From positions 186,001 to 250,000 of the forward strand of contig JARLHX010000092.1 in assembly GCA_031292035.1 (NCBI GenBank): DNA of 64,000 nucleotides. Reading direction: 5' to 3'. Both the position numbers and the translations under genes were made by a program. This stretch comes from Negativicutes bacterium (GTDB taxonomy: Bacteria > Bacillota_C > Negativicutes > Sporomusales_B > JARLHX01). The notes beneath the pieces are model-generated. The model made no database searches. It saw only the letters and a list, made by a program, of their open reading frames with translations, and was not told where the DNA came from. This document shows, one piece after another, positions 1 to 7,928 of the stretch (position 1 is its first letter; each line of letters starts with the position of its first letter).

Positions 1-2
1 CA

Positions 3-59
3 TTCAAGGCCCAGCGTCTAACAAAACCGGAGAAAATCCGCGTTCCAGTTGCGGTATAG
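3..59 (+). CDS. C-terminal end of an upstream phage gene (partial)
   Basis: An open frame enters from the left edge and stops at TAG 57-59, giving 18 residues rich in Lys/Arg and ending VPVAV. The stop lies just before the Shine-Dalgarno (SD) sequence AGGAGG of the next gene, as expected for a tightly packed phage operon. Basic C-termini of this kind occur in small excisionase-like DNA-binding proteins, but the fragment is too short to assign. It may be chance. Confidence 0.4.
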   Translation, partial: FKAQRLTKPEKIRVPVAV

Positions 60-73
60 AAGGAGGAAATCCC

Positions 74-955
74 ATGAACGAAATTACCACAGTCAGGACA
101 GCTGATGTTATAGCCGCCGAAATTAACGGCATCAAGGCCCAGACCAGAACCGTGCTGCTGTGCGGCAGTATCGAGATTGGCCGCCGCCTGGTCGAGGCCA
201 AGGGCATGGTCGATCATGGCCAGTGGGGTGACTGGCTGGAGAAGTCGGTTGATTACTCTAAGAGCACGGCCAATAACCTCATGCGGATATTCGAAGAGTA
301 TGGCGCCGATCAAATTACGCTCTTTGGTGATAATTCAAAAAGCCAAACGTTTGGAAATTTGAATTACTCACAGGCTGTGGCGCTACTTGGAGTACCTGAA
401 GGCGAGCGGGAAGCCTTCGCCCAGGAAAACGATGTCGCCAATATGTCCGCTCGTGAGTTGCAAGAAGCCGTTAAGGCCAGAAAAGAAGCCGAGGACCGTG
501 CGGCTGCAGCTGAAAAAAATGCCGATGAAGCAGACAAGTCCAGGGAGACAATTAAGTACGCATATGAAAAATTAAGTTCTCAAACAGCGGATCTCCAAAA
601 TCGATTAATCTTAAGGGAAAATAAAATCAAAAATTTGACCGATCAGCTGGAAGAGGCCCGAAATAATGGATCATCATCCGCCAGGGTGGCCGCACTCGAA
701 CAGCAGCTGACAGCCGCACAGGAGCAGGTTGTCACTCTCACTGAGGAACTAAATAAGCCGGTTACCGTCGAGGCCACCGTCATTGAGACCAGCGCAGCGG
801 TTCAGAAGTACGGAATCTATTTCGAGCAGCTGGTATCTGGATTTAAAAGCCTACTCGGGGCCCTGGCAGAAATCCAAGAAACCGACCCAGCTGCACACGA
901 AAAGTACAAAGGTGCTGTTAGCGGCCTACTCGGTAAAATGTCGGAACGGTTATAA
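74..955 (+). CDS. DUF3102 domain protein with coiled coil
   Basis: The N-terminal 120 residues match the DUF3102 pattern of phage and mobile-element proteins: a helix with EIGRRLVEAK, then GQWGDWLE and a helix ending NLMRIFEEYG. Residues about 135-235 form a long Ala/Glu/Lys-rich coiled coil, and a compact helical tail follows. AAGGAGG (60-66) lies 7 nt before the ATG. It is the first complete gene of the early phage operon and sits upstream of the primase-helicase. The function of DUF3102 proteins is not established; a DNA-binding or replication-accessory role is inferred from position only. Confidence 0.7.
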   Translation: MNEITTVRTADVIAAEINGIKAQTRTVLLCGSIEIGRRLVEAKGMVDHGQWGDWLEKSVDYSKSTANNLMRIFEEYGADQITLFGDNSKSQTFGNLNYSQAVALLGVPEGEREAFAQENDVANMSARELQEAVKARKEAEDRAAAAEKNADEADKSRETIKYAYEKLSSQTADLQNRLILRENKIKNLTDQLEEARNNGSSSARVAALEQQLTAAQEQVVTLTEELNKPVTVEATVIETSAAVQKYGIYFEQLVSGFKSLLGALAEIQETDPAAHEKYKGAVSGLLGKMSERL

Positions 956-971
956 GGAGGGGCGTGTACGC

Positions 972-1349
972 ATGAAAAAAGCAAATGCCCCCCCCCAGTG
1001 GAAGTGCAAAGACTGCGTGAACTTCAAGACCGGAATATACGATGTACCCGTATGCTACGAGATCGCAATAATGGACGGTAAAAATGGGCGCATAAGCGCA
1101 CCTACAAAAGCAACGCATGTACTAAGTTCAGGGGGAAATTACCCTGACCGACTTCCCGGTAGAGGAGAAACTGCATGGATATCCTTCAATTCCTCAATCA
1201 ACTATATGGTGCTTGCGAGACCGGACACCTGTACCTATGGACGACGCCGAATAAACTGTCCGAGTGGTATTCCGTTGACGATCTCGCCGGAGCCGCCCGG
1301 TCCGCTGAGCGCCTCTCTGCCGAGCGCAAAAACGTTTACTATGGGTTAG
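972..1349 (+). CDS. small CxxC protein, reading frame uncertain
   Basis: ATG 972 is preceded by AAGGAGG (954-960). The protein begins MKKANAPPQWKCKDCVNF, a CxxC knuckle seen in many short phage zinc-ribbon proteins, with a further Cys about 12 residues later. The frame overlaps the next gene by 175 nt, and its last 60 residues look like out-of-frame read-through. The gene contains a run of nine C (about 978-986) and a run of five G (about 1132-1136). A one-base shift at the G run would end the protein at TGA 1145-1147, just before the next gene's SD. Either the true product is about 58 residues with a frameshift, or the overlap is real. Confidence 0.45.
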   Translation: MKKANAPPQWKCKDCVNFKTGIYDVPVCYEIAIMDGKNGRISAPTKATHVLSSGGNYPDRLPGRGETAWISFNSSINYMVLARPDTCTYGRRRINCPSGIPLTISPEPPGPLSASLPSAKTFTMG

Positions 1350-4141
1350 GTCTTACGGCTGCCCCCAAGTGGACAGATGAACGCGCTGTGGTGGATGACG
1401 TGACGATGATCCCGGGGCTCTGGGTGGAACTTGATCTCAGGGACGATACCCACCCGAACAATCCGACAGACGTTGCCGAGCTGATCAGCCTGGTGCATAC
1501 CTGGCCGCTGCCACCTTCTATCATTATTCATAGCGGCCATGGTATCCATGCTTACTGGCTGTTCAGGGAGCCCTGGGACATCACCGAGGAGCGCGACCGA
1601 GTCATTGATATGCTGCAGCGGTTTCAGGCCTCTCACAAGCAAGCTGCAGCCGCTCATAACTGGAAGGTTGACTCAACGCACGACCTGGCCAGGGTGCTCA
1701 GGCTGCCGGGAACGATGAACTTCAAAGCGGAGCCGGTACCGGTGACGGTCATCCACTCAGAATCGATTGCCCGGTATAACCCAGACGACTTTGATCAGTT
1801 TCTGCCGGATGCCCCAGCAGCTACCCCCGGAGAGCGCAGGCCAACCAGGTTCGAACGCCGGGCGACCGATGGCCCGACTGCTCATATGTTATCGAACTGC
1901 ATATTTTTGCAGCACGTGCAGCTGAATGCAAAAACGATTTCATACCAGGAATGGCTGGCTGCACTGACTAATATTGTCCGGGCTACTGATGGCATCGATG
2001 CAGCTCACACTATTTCCGCCTTGGACACCAACCGGTACACTCAGAAGGACACCGACAAAAAAATAGACGAGGCCCTGGACGCGATGCATCCGCAAGGCTG
2101 CGAATATATCAAGCGTGACCTGGGGTTCGTCAGTTGCCCACCAGGTGGCTGCGGGATACAGGCCCCTTGCGGTTGGTCCCTGGGTAAACTGCCGCAGGCC
2201 AAGGCCTTGATCCGATCGATATCGGTACCGACTCCGGATGTGGTTTATTCTCCCCAGGTGATGGGGGCCCTGGCGATCGTCCAAAAGGAAGCGCCAGCGG
2301 AATACGATATGTTTTTCCAGCGGTGCAAAGGGCAGGTCAATCTGAACACGCTGCGGGCTGAAGTCAAAAAGCAACGTGTAATCGAATCCGGGTTTACCGT
2401 GTACGAAGGTGGCGAATCCCAGACAGAAACCGCTGCAACCGTGGACGAATCCCCCGAAAACGTGACCGGTCACTGGCTCAAAGATACCGTTCCGGATTGT
2501 CCGCTCAATTTACTGATGCCGCATAGTTCACAGAATTCAACATGGTTTTTCCGGCAGAAGGGGGTCGCGCTGCGCCGGGTTACCCAAAACGGCGAATCCT
2601 TCTTCGAGGTCTCTTATGCGCCGATTCTCATCACCGAGCGTATTTATAATGTCGACACCAATCAAGAAAAAGCCCGGGTCACGTTCAAAACGGCCCGGCA
2701 TGGTTGGCGCAGTGTGGTGCTGGCAAAATCGGTCATATTCGACGGTAAGCGGATTATGTGTCTGGCCGACTCAGGCCTGACGATGAACGGCGACATGGCC
2801 AGGAATCTCAGTAAGTGGTTGTCGGCGCTCGAAGCTGCCAATGTGGATATTATCCCGGAAAGGATGGGAGTGTCCAAATTGGGTTGGCGCAACAACGAGC
2901 GCGAATTCATTCTTCCCGGTATGGAATCAACCTATACGCTGGACGCGGGGAGCATGGAGGCGGACGGCGTACTATCATCGATGAGCGTCACCGGCGACCT
3001 GACAATCTGGATGGAAGCGATGCAGCACCTTCGGTCAAAATCAAAAGCCCGGTTTATCTTGGCGGCCAGTTTCGCGGCGCCGTTATTAAAAATCATCGGC
3101 CAGCGTACTTTCCTGATCCATAACTGGGGAACATCCCGAGATGGTAAGACGGCAACGCTGCAGGCCGCCATGAGCATTTGGGGAAAGCCGGACGAAATGT
3201 GCAAGACCTTTGACAATACCAAGGCCAACCTGGAAAAAACCGCCGAGTTGTTTACAGATCTCCCCCTGGCGATCAATGAATATGAGGTGCTTAACGATCG
3301 CCGCAAGGGTGAAGTTGACCAGATTGTTTACACGATCGGCGAAGGCAAGGGCCGTGGCCGGGCGAACAAGGACGGATCGCTGCAGCGGGCGGCCAGCTGG
3401 CGGACGATCGCTATTATGAATGGCGAGTCGCCGATCACCAGGAGCTCCAGTCGCGGCGGTGTCATCACCCGAGTTGTTGAGTTGCATGGTGGACCGCTGA
3501 AAAACGATGAGATATTCGCATCCGATCTGTACGGAATACTGTCACGCAATCACGGCCACGCTGGCAGGATATTCATCGGTCAGTTGCTGCAGGCGAATCA
3601 TGATGAGCTCCGGGATATTTACTCGAAAACTCGGTATGCTCTTCGTGAGGTGTTCCCTGGGAAGCTGGAGGCGCACGTCGATGCAATCGCCTGTGTGGTG
3701 ATGGCCGACTACCTGGCCAGCCAATGGGTATTTGGTACTGATGAGCATACCGCCGGCGCCGAAGCGATCGCGATGGGTGAATCCATTCTGTCAGAACTGG
3801 TCGTCAAGGCTGAGGCGAACGAGTCGGAGCGGGCCTGGGACTGGCTGCAGGATTGGATCGCGGCAAACAGCTCGAAACTACAAAAACCTGAGTATAGTTC
3901 CAAGGAAAACGTAGGTACCGTCATTGGCTACGCCGATAATGACTACGTGTACATCATCAAAACTGAGCTGTCGAACGCTATGCGGAATGAAGGGTATTCA
4001 CCTGACAAGGTTTATCGCCAGTGGGCTGATGAGGGCCGGATCCCATTCACGGAAAACTGCGGCCGCAAATATTACGGCATCAAAGGGAAGTCGATTGCTG
4101 GCATGCAGCCATGGACAATTCGAGTAAAAACGGAGCAGTGA
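1175..4141 (+). CDS. phage primase-helicase (RepB-like primase N-terminus, DUF927 helicase C-terminus)
   Basis: A 988-residue replication protein. The N-terminal third has a primase-polymerase-like segment: the acidic motif WVELDLRD, then HSGHGIHAYWLF, whose S/H-G-H motif is typical of RepB/Prim-Pol primases. Middle cysteines (CPPGGCGIQAPC) suggest a small zinc site. The C-terminal half matches DUF927: Walker A GTSRDGKT at residues 652-659, followed by a helicase core with NEYEVLNDRRKG and an arginine-rich segment. GAGGAG with 7 nt spacing supports ATG 1175. It probably primes and unwinds phage DNA. A repeat-rich AT stretch directly downstream is a plausible origin for it. Confidence 0.85.
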   Translation: MDILQFLNQLYGACETGHLYLWTTPNKLSEWYSVDDLAGAARSAERLSAERKNVYYGLGLTAAPKWTDERAVVDDVTMIPGLWVELDLRDDTHPNNPTDVAELISLVHTWPLPPSIIIHSGHGIHAYWLFREPWDITEERDRVIDMLQRFQASHKQAAAAHNWKVDSTHDLARVLRLPGTMNFKAEPVPVTVIHSESIARYNPDDFDQFLPDAPAATPGERRPTRFERRATDGPTAHMLSNCIFLQHVQLNAKTISYQEWLAALTNIVRATDGIDAAHTISALDTNRYTQKDTDKKIDEALDAMHPQGCEYIKRDLGFVSCPPGGCGIQAPCGWSLGKLPQAKALIRSISVPTPDVVYSPQVMGALAIVQKEAPAEYDMFFQRCKGQVNLNTLRAEVKKQRVIESGFTVYEGGESQTETAATVDESPENVTGHWLKDTVPDCPLNLLMPHSSQNSTWFFRQKGVALRRVTQNGESFFEVSYAPILITERIYNVDTNQEKARVTFKTARHGWRSVVLAKSVIFDGKRIMCLADSGLTMNGDMARNLSKWLSALEAANVDIIPERMGVSKLGWRNNEREFILPGMESTYTLDAGSMEADGVLSSMSVTGDLTIWMEAMQHLRSKSKARFILAASFAAPLLKIIGQRTFLIHNWGTSRDGKTATLQAAMSIWGKPDEMCKTFDNTKANLEKTAELFTDLPLAINEYEVLNDRRKGEVDQIVYTIGEGKGRGRANKDGSLQRAASWRTIAIMNGESPITRSSSRGGVITRVVELHGGPLKNDEIFASDLYGILSRNHGHAGRIFIGQLLQANHDELRDIYSKTRYALREVFPGKLEAHVDAIACVVMADYLASQWVFGTDEHTAGAEAIAMGESILSELVVKAEANESERAWDWLQDWIAANSSKLQKPEYSSKENVGTVIGYADNDYVYIIKTELSNAMRNEGYSPDKVYRQWADEGRIPFTENCGRKYYGIKGKSIAGMQPWTIRVKTEQ

Positions 4142-4147
4142 GGTTAA

Positions 4148-4401
4148 CGGAGGTTTGTGTGAGGATAAGCGGAGGATAACCTATAAAGTATTGATATTAC
4201 TATAAAATATATATATTTATCCTCATATCCTCACACATTTGCACTTTAGACAAATACAAATACCCACCCACCTTATAACAAAATAAAATTACATAGTATA
4301 GGTGGTATTTATATAAATGTATGTGAAAACGTGAGGATATGAGGATAAAGTCTGAAACAGCTTGATATTACTGAGTTTTTAACAAACCTCCGCTTATCCT
4401 C
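4148..4401 (+). repeat. nested inverted GAGGATA repeats, candidate phage replication origin
   Basis: The AT-rich gap between the primase-helicase and the next gene carries GAGGATA pairs. They run forward at 4161 and 4172, reverse at 4218 and 4226, forward at 4333 and 4341, and reverse at 4395. A related CCTCC is at 4387. These build two nested inverted repeats: 15 bp exact (4161-4175 with 4387-4401) and 19 bp exact (4216-4234 with 4331-4349). A direct repeat TTGATATTACT occurs at 4191 and 4362. The layout (iterons, AT-rich centre, next to the replication gene) fits an origin; operator function is an alternative. No gene of useful length is visible inside. Confidence 0.55.
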
Positions 4402-4438
4402 CGCATAATAACACTGAGGTTAAAAAGGAGTTGTGACT

Positions 4439-4897
4439 ATGGCGCTATACGACCATATAAAACGACCGTCGCCACCAGCTACATTCGGCCCACCGCCTCC
4501 GATACCAGTGATGGCAGTACCGCCGCCACCGCCTACGCCAGCTTTTCAACAGAAGTCTATCTTTGAATCGTTTGGCCGATCATACTGGGACATGTATGGA
4601 TTCTCACCACACGACAGTAATTTATGGCTGGAGTTATTCATAATCGCTGATGAAATCGCTGGTATCGACTTAGTGAATCGCCTGGTGTATATCAGGCAAG
4701 TAGGGGCTTGGTTGGTACAAGATCCGCAATTTGGATTCCGGATAGAAAAAATCATCGACCCGGACGGCGTAAAAGGCTGGTCATCGATCGAACAGTTTCA
4801 GCAGGAGATTCAGTGTCTTGAGCCTTACGGCAATGAAGTGATGGCCGCTTTAAAAGAACTCAGCGTCCGGTACCTTTCAGGAATGTGTAAATTATAA
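4439..4897 (+). CDS. hypothetical phage protein with proline-rich N-terminus
   Basis: Not recognised. The first 40 residues are dominated by Pro runs (PPPPIP, PPPPPTP), followed by a globular region with W/Y-rich helices. AAGGAG (4425-4430) is only 2 nt from an in-frame GTG at 4433 but 8 nt from ATG 4439, so the ATG is taken as the start, giving 152 residues. It heads a small operon of early genes after the candidate origin. A proline-rich head often serves as a flexible linker or docking segment; no function can be assigned. Confidence 0.7.
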   Translation: MALYDHIKRPSPPATFGPPPPIPVMAVPPPPPTPAFQQKSIFESFGRSYWDMYGFSPHDSNLWLELFIIADEIAGIDLVNRLVYIRQVGAWLVQDPQFGFRIEKIIDPDGVKGWSSIEQFQQEIQCLEPYGNEVMAALKELSVRYLSGMCKL

Positions 4898-4911
4898 GAG
4901 GAGGAATTATC

Positions 4912-5208
4912 ATGGGTTATAAGGCTGGAAGCATCAAAAAAACTATGCAAGGCCGTGCAGCACTAGAGGCACAGGTTAACGAACTAAAGGGTATCATCGC
5001 AACACAGAACCAGGTCTTGCTGTATGCGGTTAAGAAACTTGGCGGAGTTCTCAGAATACCAGCTGACACTGTCATGCCGACAGGCCATATTAAACCGGTT
5101 GTCGATGAGAAGGGCAATGTCGCAATGATGGTGGTCGACATCGATAGTAAAAGCGGGGTACCGGTGATCGGTGCTAGGCAGTCAGGTAGTATTATACTGC
5201 CTTCGTAA
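4912..5208 (+). CDS. small hypothetical phage protein
   Basis: A 98-residue protein, not recognised. It starts with a basic, helical segment with a short coiled-coil pattern (ALEAQVNELKGIIATQNQV) and ends in a beta-rich domain of alternating Val/Ile/Gly. AGAGGAGG sits about 7 nt before ATG 4912. It lies 14 nt after the previous gene and 14 nt before the next, so the three are probably cotranscribed. The helix plus beta layout could suit an oligomeric nucleic-acid binding or scaffold role, but that is speculation. Confidence 0.7.
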   Translation: MGYKAGSIKKTMQGRAALEAQVNELKGIIATQNQVLLYAVKKLGGVLRIPADTVMPTGHIKPVVDEKGNVAMMVVDIDSKSGVPVIGARQSGSIILPS

Positions 5209-5222
5209 AGGAGGGGATCATC

Positions 5223-5525
5223 CTGCAAGATTCTAAACCATGGATATGCCTGGACTGTCGAGTATTAATGGTAATGGATTCGACCGGTGATTTTTGTAAA
5301 TGTCCACAGTGTCGCGTCGAAGTATGGTTTAAGCATGCGGTACCTGAAGCGGATCCAATTACCGAGCTCATGCTATTAGGACGACGAAACCATCAACCAA
5401 GAGAATGTCTTCCGGCTGGGGTACCAACACCAGGTGGCGGAAGTAAATCGTCTAAGGTCAAGCGAGATAAAAACAAAAAGGAGACGCTGGCAACATTGAA
5501 CCGAAAACTGTTCGGTGAGACGTAA
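5223..5525 (+). CDS. zinc-ribbon phage protein with probable CTG start
   Basis: The product carries two CxxC pairs (CLDC and CKCPQC) about 15 residues apart, then a basic Lys-rich tail, as in small zinc-ribbon DNA-binding proteins. The only upstream ATGs (5268, 5274) would remove the first CxxC. AAGGAGG (5208-5214) lies 8 nt before an in-frame CTG at 5223, which restores both pairs and gives 100 residues. CTG initiation is rare in bacteria, so the start is inferred from the SD position and the intact motif. It is the last gene before the late promoter. The role is probably regulatory or replicative. Confidence 0.65.
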   Translation: MQDSKPWICLDCRVLMVMDSTGDFCKCPQCRVEVWFKHAVPEADPITELMLLGRRNHQPRECLPAGVPTPGGGSKSSKVKRDKNKKETLATLNRKLFGET

Positions 5526-5566
5526 ACACAATATATAGTGTATTACTATAAATTAACTACAATATG

Positions 5567-5595
5567 TTGACAGATTTGACAAAACCAATTATTAT
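5567..5595 (+). promoter_or_regulatory. strong sigma-A type promoter ahead of the late genes
   Basis: TTGACA (5567-5572), a 17-nt spacer and TATTAT (5590-5595) form a near-consensus housekeeping promoter in a gene-free AT-rich stretch. A second TTGACA at 5576 has no good -10. The start point would be about 5602, roughly 25 nt before an intrinsic terminator hairpin and 75 nt before the first late-region gene. Confidence 0.7.
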
Positions 5596-5625
5596 AGAAA
5601 CTGGAAAACTTACTCTCTATAAGCC

Positions 5626-5653
5626 GACCGTCCTTCTGGGCGGTCTTTCTTTA
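5626..5653 (+). terminator. intrinsic terminator in the late-gene leader
   Basis: An 8-bp stem (5626-5633 with 5638-5645, one G-U pair) with loop TTCT is followed by TTTCTTTAT. It lies between the strong promoter and the small zinc-ribbon and terminase genes. Transcripts from that promoter should therefore stop early unless an antitermination or attenuation mechanism lets them through. Confidence 0.7.
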
Positions 5654-5675
5654 TGCCTTTTTGGAGGTGGCTTAT

Positions 5676-5849
5676 GTGGTAGAAAACGTTATTATCTGCC
5701 TGCGTTGTGGTAACCCGGCGTGGGACAACTCTAAGTTTAATACACGTAAATATTGTGATGATTGCCGTAGGATTTTGAACAACCGGAATGAGTGGGGCGA
5801 AAAGCGCCGTCTTAAAAAATCGGTACATTATCGCGAGCCACGCGATTGA
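5676..5849 (+). CDS. small zinc-ribbon protein upstream of terminase
   Basis: A 57-residue protein starting at GTG 5676, with GGAGG (5663-5667) 8 nt upstream. The overlapping ATG at 5674 is out of frame and stops immediately. CxxC pairs (CLRCGN and YCDDCR) 23 residues apart make a zinc ribbon; the second half is strongly basic. It precedes terS by 9 nt. Small zinc fingers or HNH-like proteins next to terminase genes often assist packaging. No HNH residues are visible here, so only a DNA- or RNA-binding role is suggested. Confidence 0.7.
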   Translation: MVENVIICLRCGNPAWDNSKFNTRKYCDDCRRILNNRNEWGEKRRLKKSVHYREPRD

Positions 5850-5858
5850 GGTGATATT

Positions 5859-6389
5859 ATGGCTAAACTGACTGTTAGACAACAGTCTTTTGTTGATGAA
5901 TATTTGATTGATCCTACCAACGGAACACAGGCAGCAATCCGTGCTGGATATTCGCCGAAAGTGGCCGCTGAAGTAGCTTGCGAGAATCTAACAAAATCTA
6001 ATATTCGTGAAGCTATCGACAAAGCCATGGCAAAACGAGCAAAGCGGACCGGAATAACACAGGATCGAGTGCTAAATGAGATAGCAAAGATGGCTTTTGT
6101 TAATATGGCGGATCTCGCAGAGTGGACCCCAGACGGAGTAACTCTTAAGCATAGTGAAGATTTATCCATTGAAGACACAGCCTGCGTTGCTGAAGTATCC
6201 GAGACTAAAAACGAATGGGGAACCGCTGTAAAAATAAAGCTCCATGACAAGAAGGGTAATCTTGAGCTGCTGGGCCGACATCTCAATATGTTCGGCGATA
6301 AACTTGAGGTAACGATCAAAGGCGCACTGGCCGAACGAATGAAGCGGGCGAGGGAGGCTGCCAAGAATGGCAAAGCGTCCGACGATTGA
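5859..6389 (+). CDS. terS: terminase small subunit
   Basis: A 176-residue protein of the terminase small subunit family. It starts LTVRQQSFVDEYL, then NGTQAAIRAGYS, the classic helix-turn-helix opening of these packaging DNA-recognition proteins, and continues with a segment typical of the family (ENLTKSNIREAID). The gene overlaps the large subunit gene by 23 nt, as usual for the pair. It should recognise the phage pac or cos site and load the large subunit onto DNA. Start ATG 5859 has GAGGTGA upstream. Confidence 0.9.
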   Translation: MAKLTVRQQSFVDEYLIDPTNGTQAAIRAGYSPKVAAEVACENLTKSNIREAIDKAMAKRAKRTGITQDRVLNEIAKMAFVNMADLAEWTPDGVTLKHSEDLSIEDTACVAEVSETKNEWGTAVKIKLHDKKGNLELLGRHLNMFGDKLEVTIKGALAERMKRAREAAKNGKASDD

Positions 6390-7905
6390 TCCTGAAGAAG
6401 ACGAGCAACTGCTGCTGGACATGGTTGGCTTTTACGATGATCCTTATGGTTTTGTCCTATATTCGTTTGACTGGGGCCAGGGCGATCTCAAAGGACAGCC
6501 CGGTCCAGATAAGTGGCAGACCAGAATGCTTAAATATATTACTGAGAGACTGCAGGAGAAGGAGATTGATATAGGTGAAGCGATCGATCTTGTTGTTAAG
6601 ACTGCGGTTGCCTCTGGTCACGGCATTGGCAAGTCCGCGCTGGTGGCATGGCTTATTCTTTGGGCAATGGCCACAATGGAGGACACAAGAGGCGTTGTAA
6701 CAGCTGGTACCGACAGGCAGCTCCGGACTAAAACATGGCCGGAGCTTTCTACTTGGTATAACCGATTTATCGCAAAGCACTGGTTTACGCTGACAGCCAC
6801 GTCGATCCATTCGTCAGATAAGGAGCACGAGCACACCTGGCGCATTGATATTATCCCTTGGTCTGAGAACAACACGGAAGCGTTTGCGGGTCTGCACAAC
6901 AAAGGGAAGCGGATCTTGCTGTTATTTGATGAGGCTAGCTCGATAGCAGATAAGATATGGGAAGTTGCGGAAGGCGCAATGACTGATGAAAACACTCAGA
7001 TCATCTGGGCCTGCTTTGGTAATCCCACACGAAACACTGGTAGATTCTTTGATTGCTTTAAGGGTAAGTTCCGGCATCGGTGGAAAGCATGGCACGTCGA
7101 CAGCCGCGAGTCACGCATAACGAACAAAAGAGACATTCAGCAGAAAATCGATGATTACGGTATTGACAGTGATTACGTCAAGATCCGTGTCTTAGGTCAG
7201 TTTCCGTCGACCAGTGATCGTCAGTTTATCCCGAACGGTGTAGTTGACGCTGCATGCGGCCGGCACTACGATCCGCACCAGTACAACTTCGCACCGGTGA
7301 TCATCACCTGTGATCCGGCCTGGGGAGGTGGCGATGAGCTGGTTATCGCTAAGCGCCAGGGCCTATGGTTTACAATCCTTAGGACGTTCCCCACTAATAA
7401 TAATGACATCGTGATCGCTGGGTATCTTGCCGAAGAAGAAGACAAGTGGAATGCTGACGCGGTGATCATCGACCAGGGCTATGGTACCGGGATTTATAGT
7501 GCCGGTGTCACGATGGGCAGGGACTGGATGCTGGTGAACTTCGGCTGGGCCTCAGGCCGCATCGACTGTGCCTTGAAGCGTGACGAAATGTGGTACCTGA
7601 TGCGCGAATGGCTGGAGCAGGGCGGCGCGATCCCCGATGATCAGATCCTGGCTGATGATCTGATGGGTCCTGAGTACACTATGACGCTCAAAGGAAAGGT
7701 TAAACTGGAGTCCAAGGTTGATATGAAGGCGCGTGGAGTTCCTAGTCCGAACCGTGGCGATGCTCTGGCATTGTCCTTTGCGGTACCGGTGTTCAAGAAA
7801 GATAAAACACGAAAGCCGCAGTGGGCTCAGGGTAAAGAGGAGTACAACATCCACGGGGTATCATCGTCCGACAGTAAGTACGATATATACGGCATGGCCG
7901 CATAA
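6367..7905 (+). CDS. terL: terminase large subunit
   Basis: A 512-residue packaging motor. The N-terminal ATPase has a Walker A-like loop ASGHGIGKSA (Lys89) and Walker B LLLFDEAS (Asp188, Glu189). The C-terminal RNase H-like nuclease shows Asp316 in CDPAWGGGDE, an aspartate in IIDQGYGTG, and the final aspartate in NRGDALALS. It cuts concatemers and pumps DNA into proheads through the portal. Length and motifs fit a complete enzyme. The gene starts inside the end of terS, so translational coupling is likely. Confidence 0.93.
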   Translation: MAKRPTIDPEEDEQLLLDMVGFYDDPYGFVLYSFDWGQGDLKGQPGPDKWQTRMLKYITERLQEKEIDIGEAIDLVVKTAVASGHGIGKSALVAWLILWAMATMEDTRGVVTAGTDRQLRTKTWPELSTWYNRFIAKHWFTLTATSIHSSDKEHEHTWRIDIIPWSENNTEAFAGLHNKGKRILLLFDEASSIADKIWEVAEGAMTDENTQIIWACFGNPTRNTGRFFDCFKGKFRHRWKAWHVDSRESRITNKRDIQQKIDDYGIDSDYVKIRVLGQFPSTSDRQFIPNGVVDAACGRHYDPHQYNFAPVIITCDPAWGGGDELVIAKRQGLWFTILRTFPTNNNDIVIAGYLAEEEDKWNADAVIIDQGYGTGIYSAGVTMGRDWMLVNFGWASGRIDCALKRDEMWYLMREWLEQGGAIPDDQILADDLMGPEYTMTLKGKVKLESKVDMKARGVPSPNRGDALALSFAVPVFKKDKTRKPQWAQGKEEYNIHGVSSSDSKYDIYGMAA

Positions 7906-7928
7906 ACGAATGGGAGTGTGATTGACTA

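Noticed and set aside
5268..5525. ATG 5268 as start of the zinc-ribbon gene
   Set aside because: It lacks a spaced SD and removes one of the CxxC pairs.
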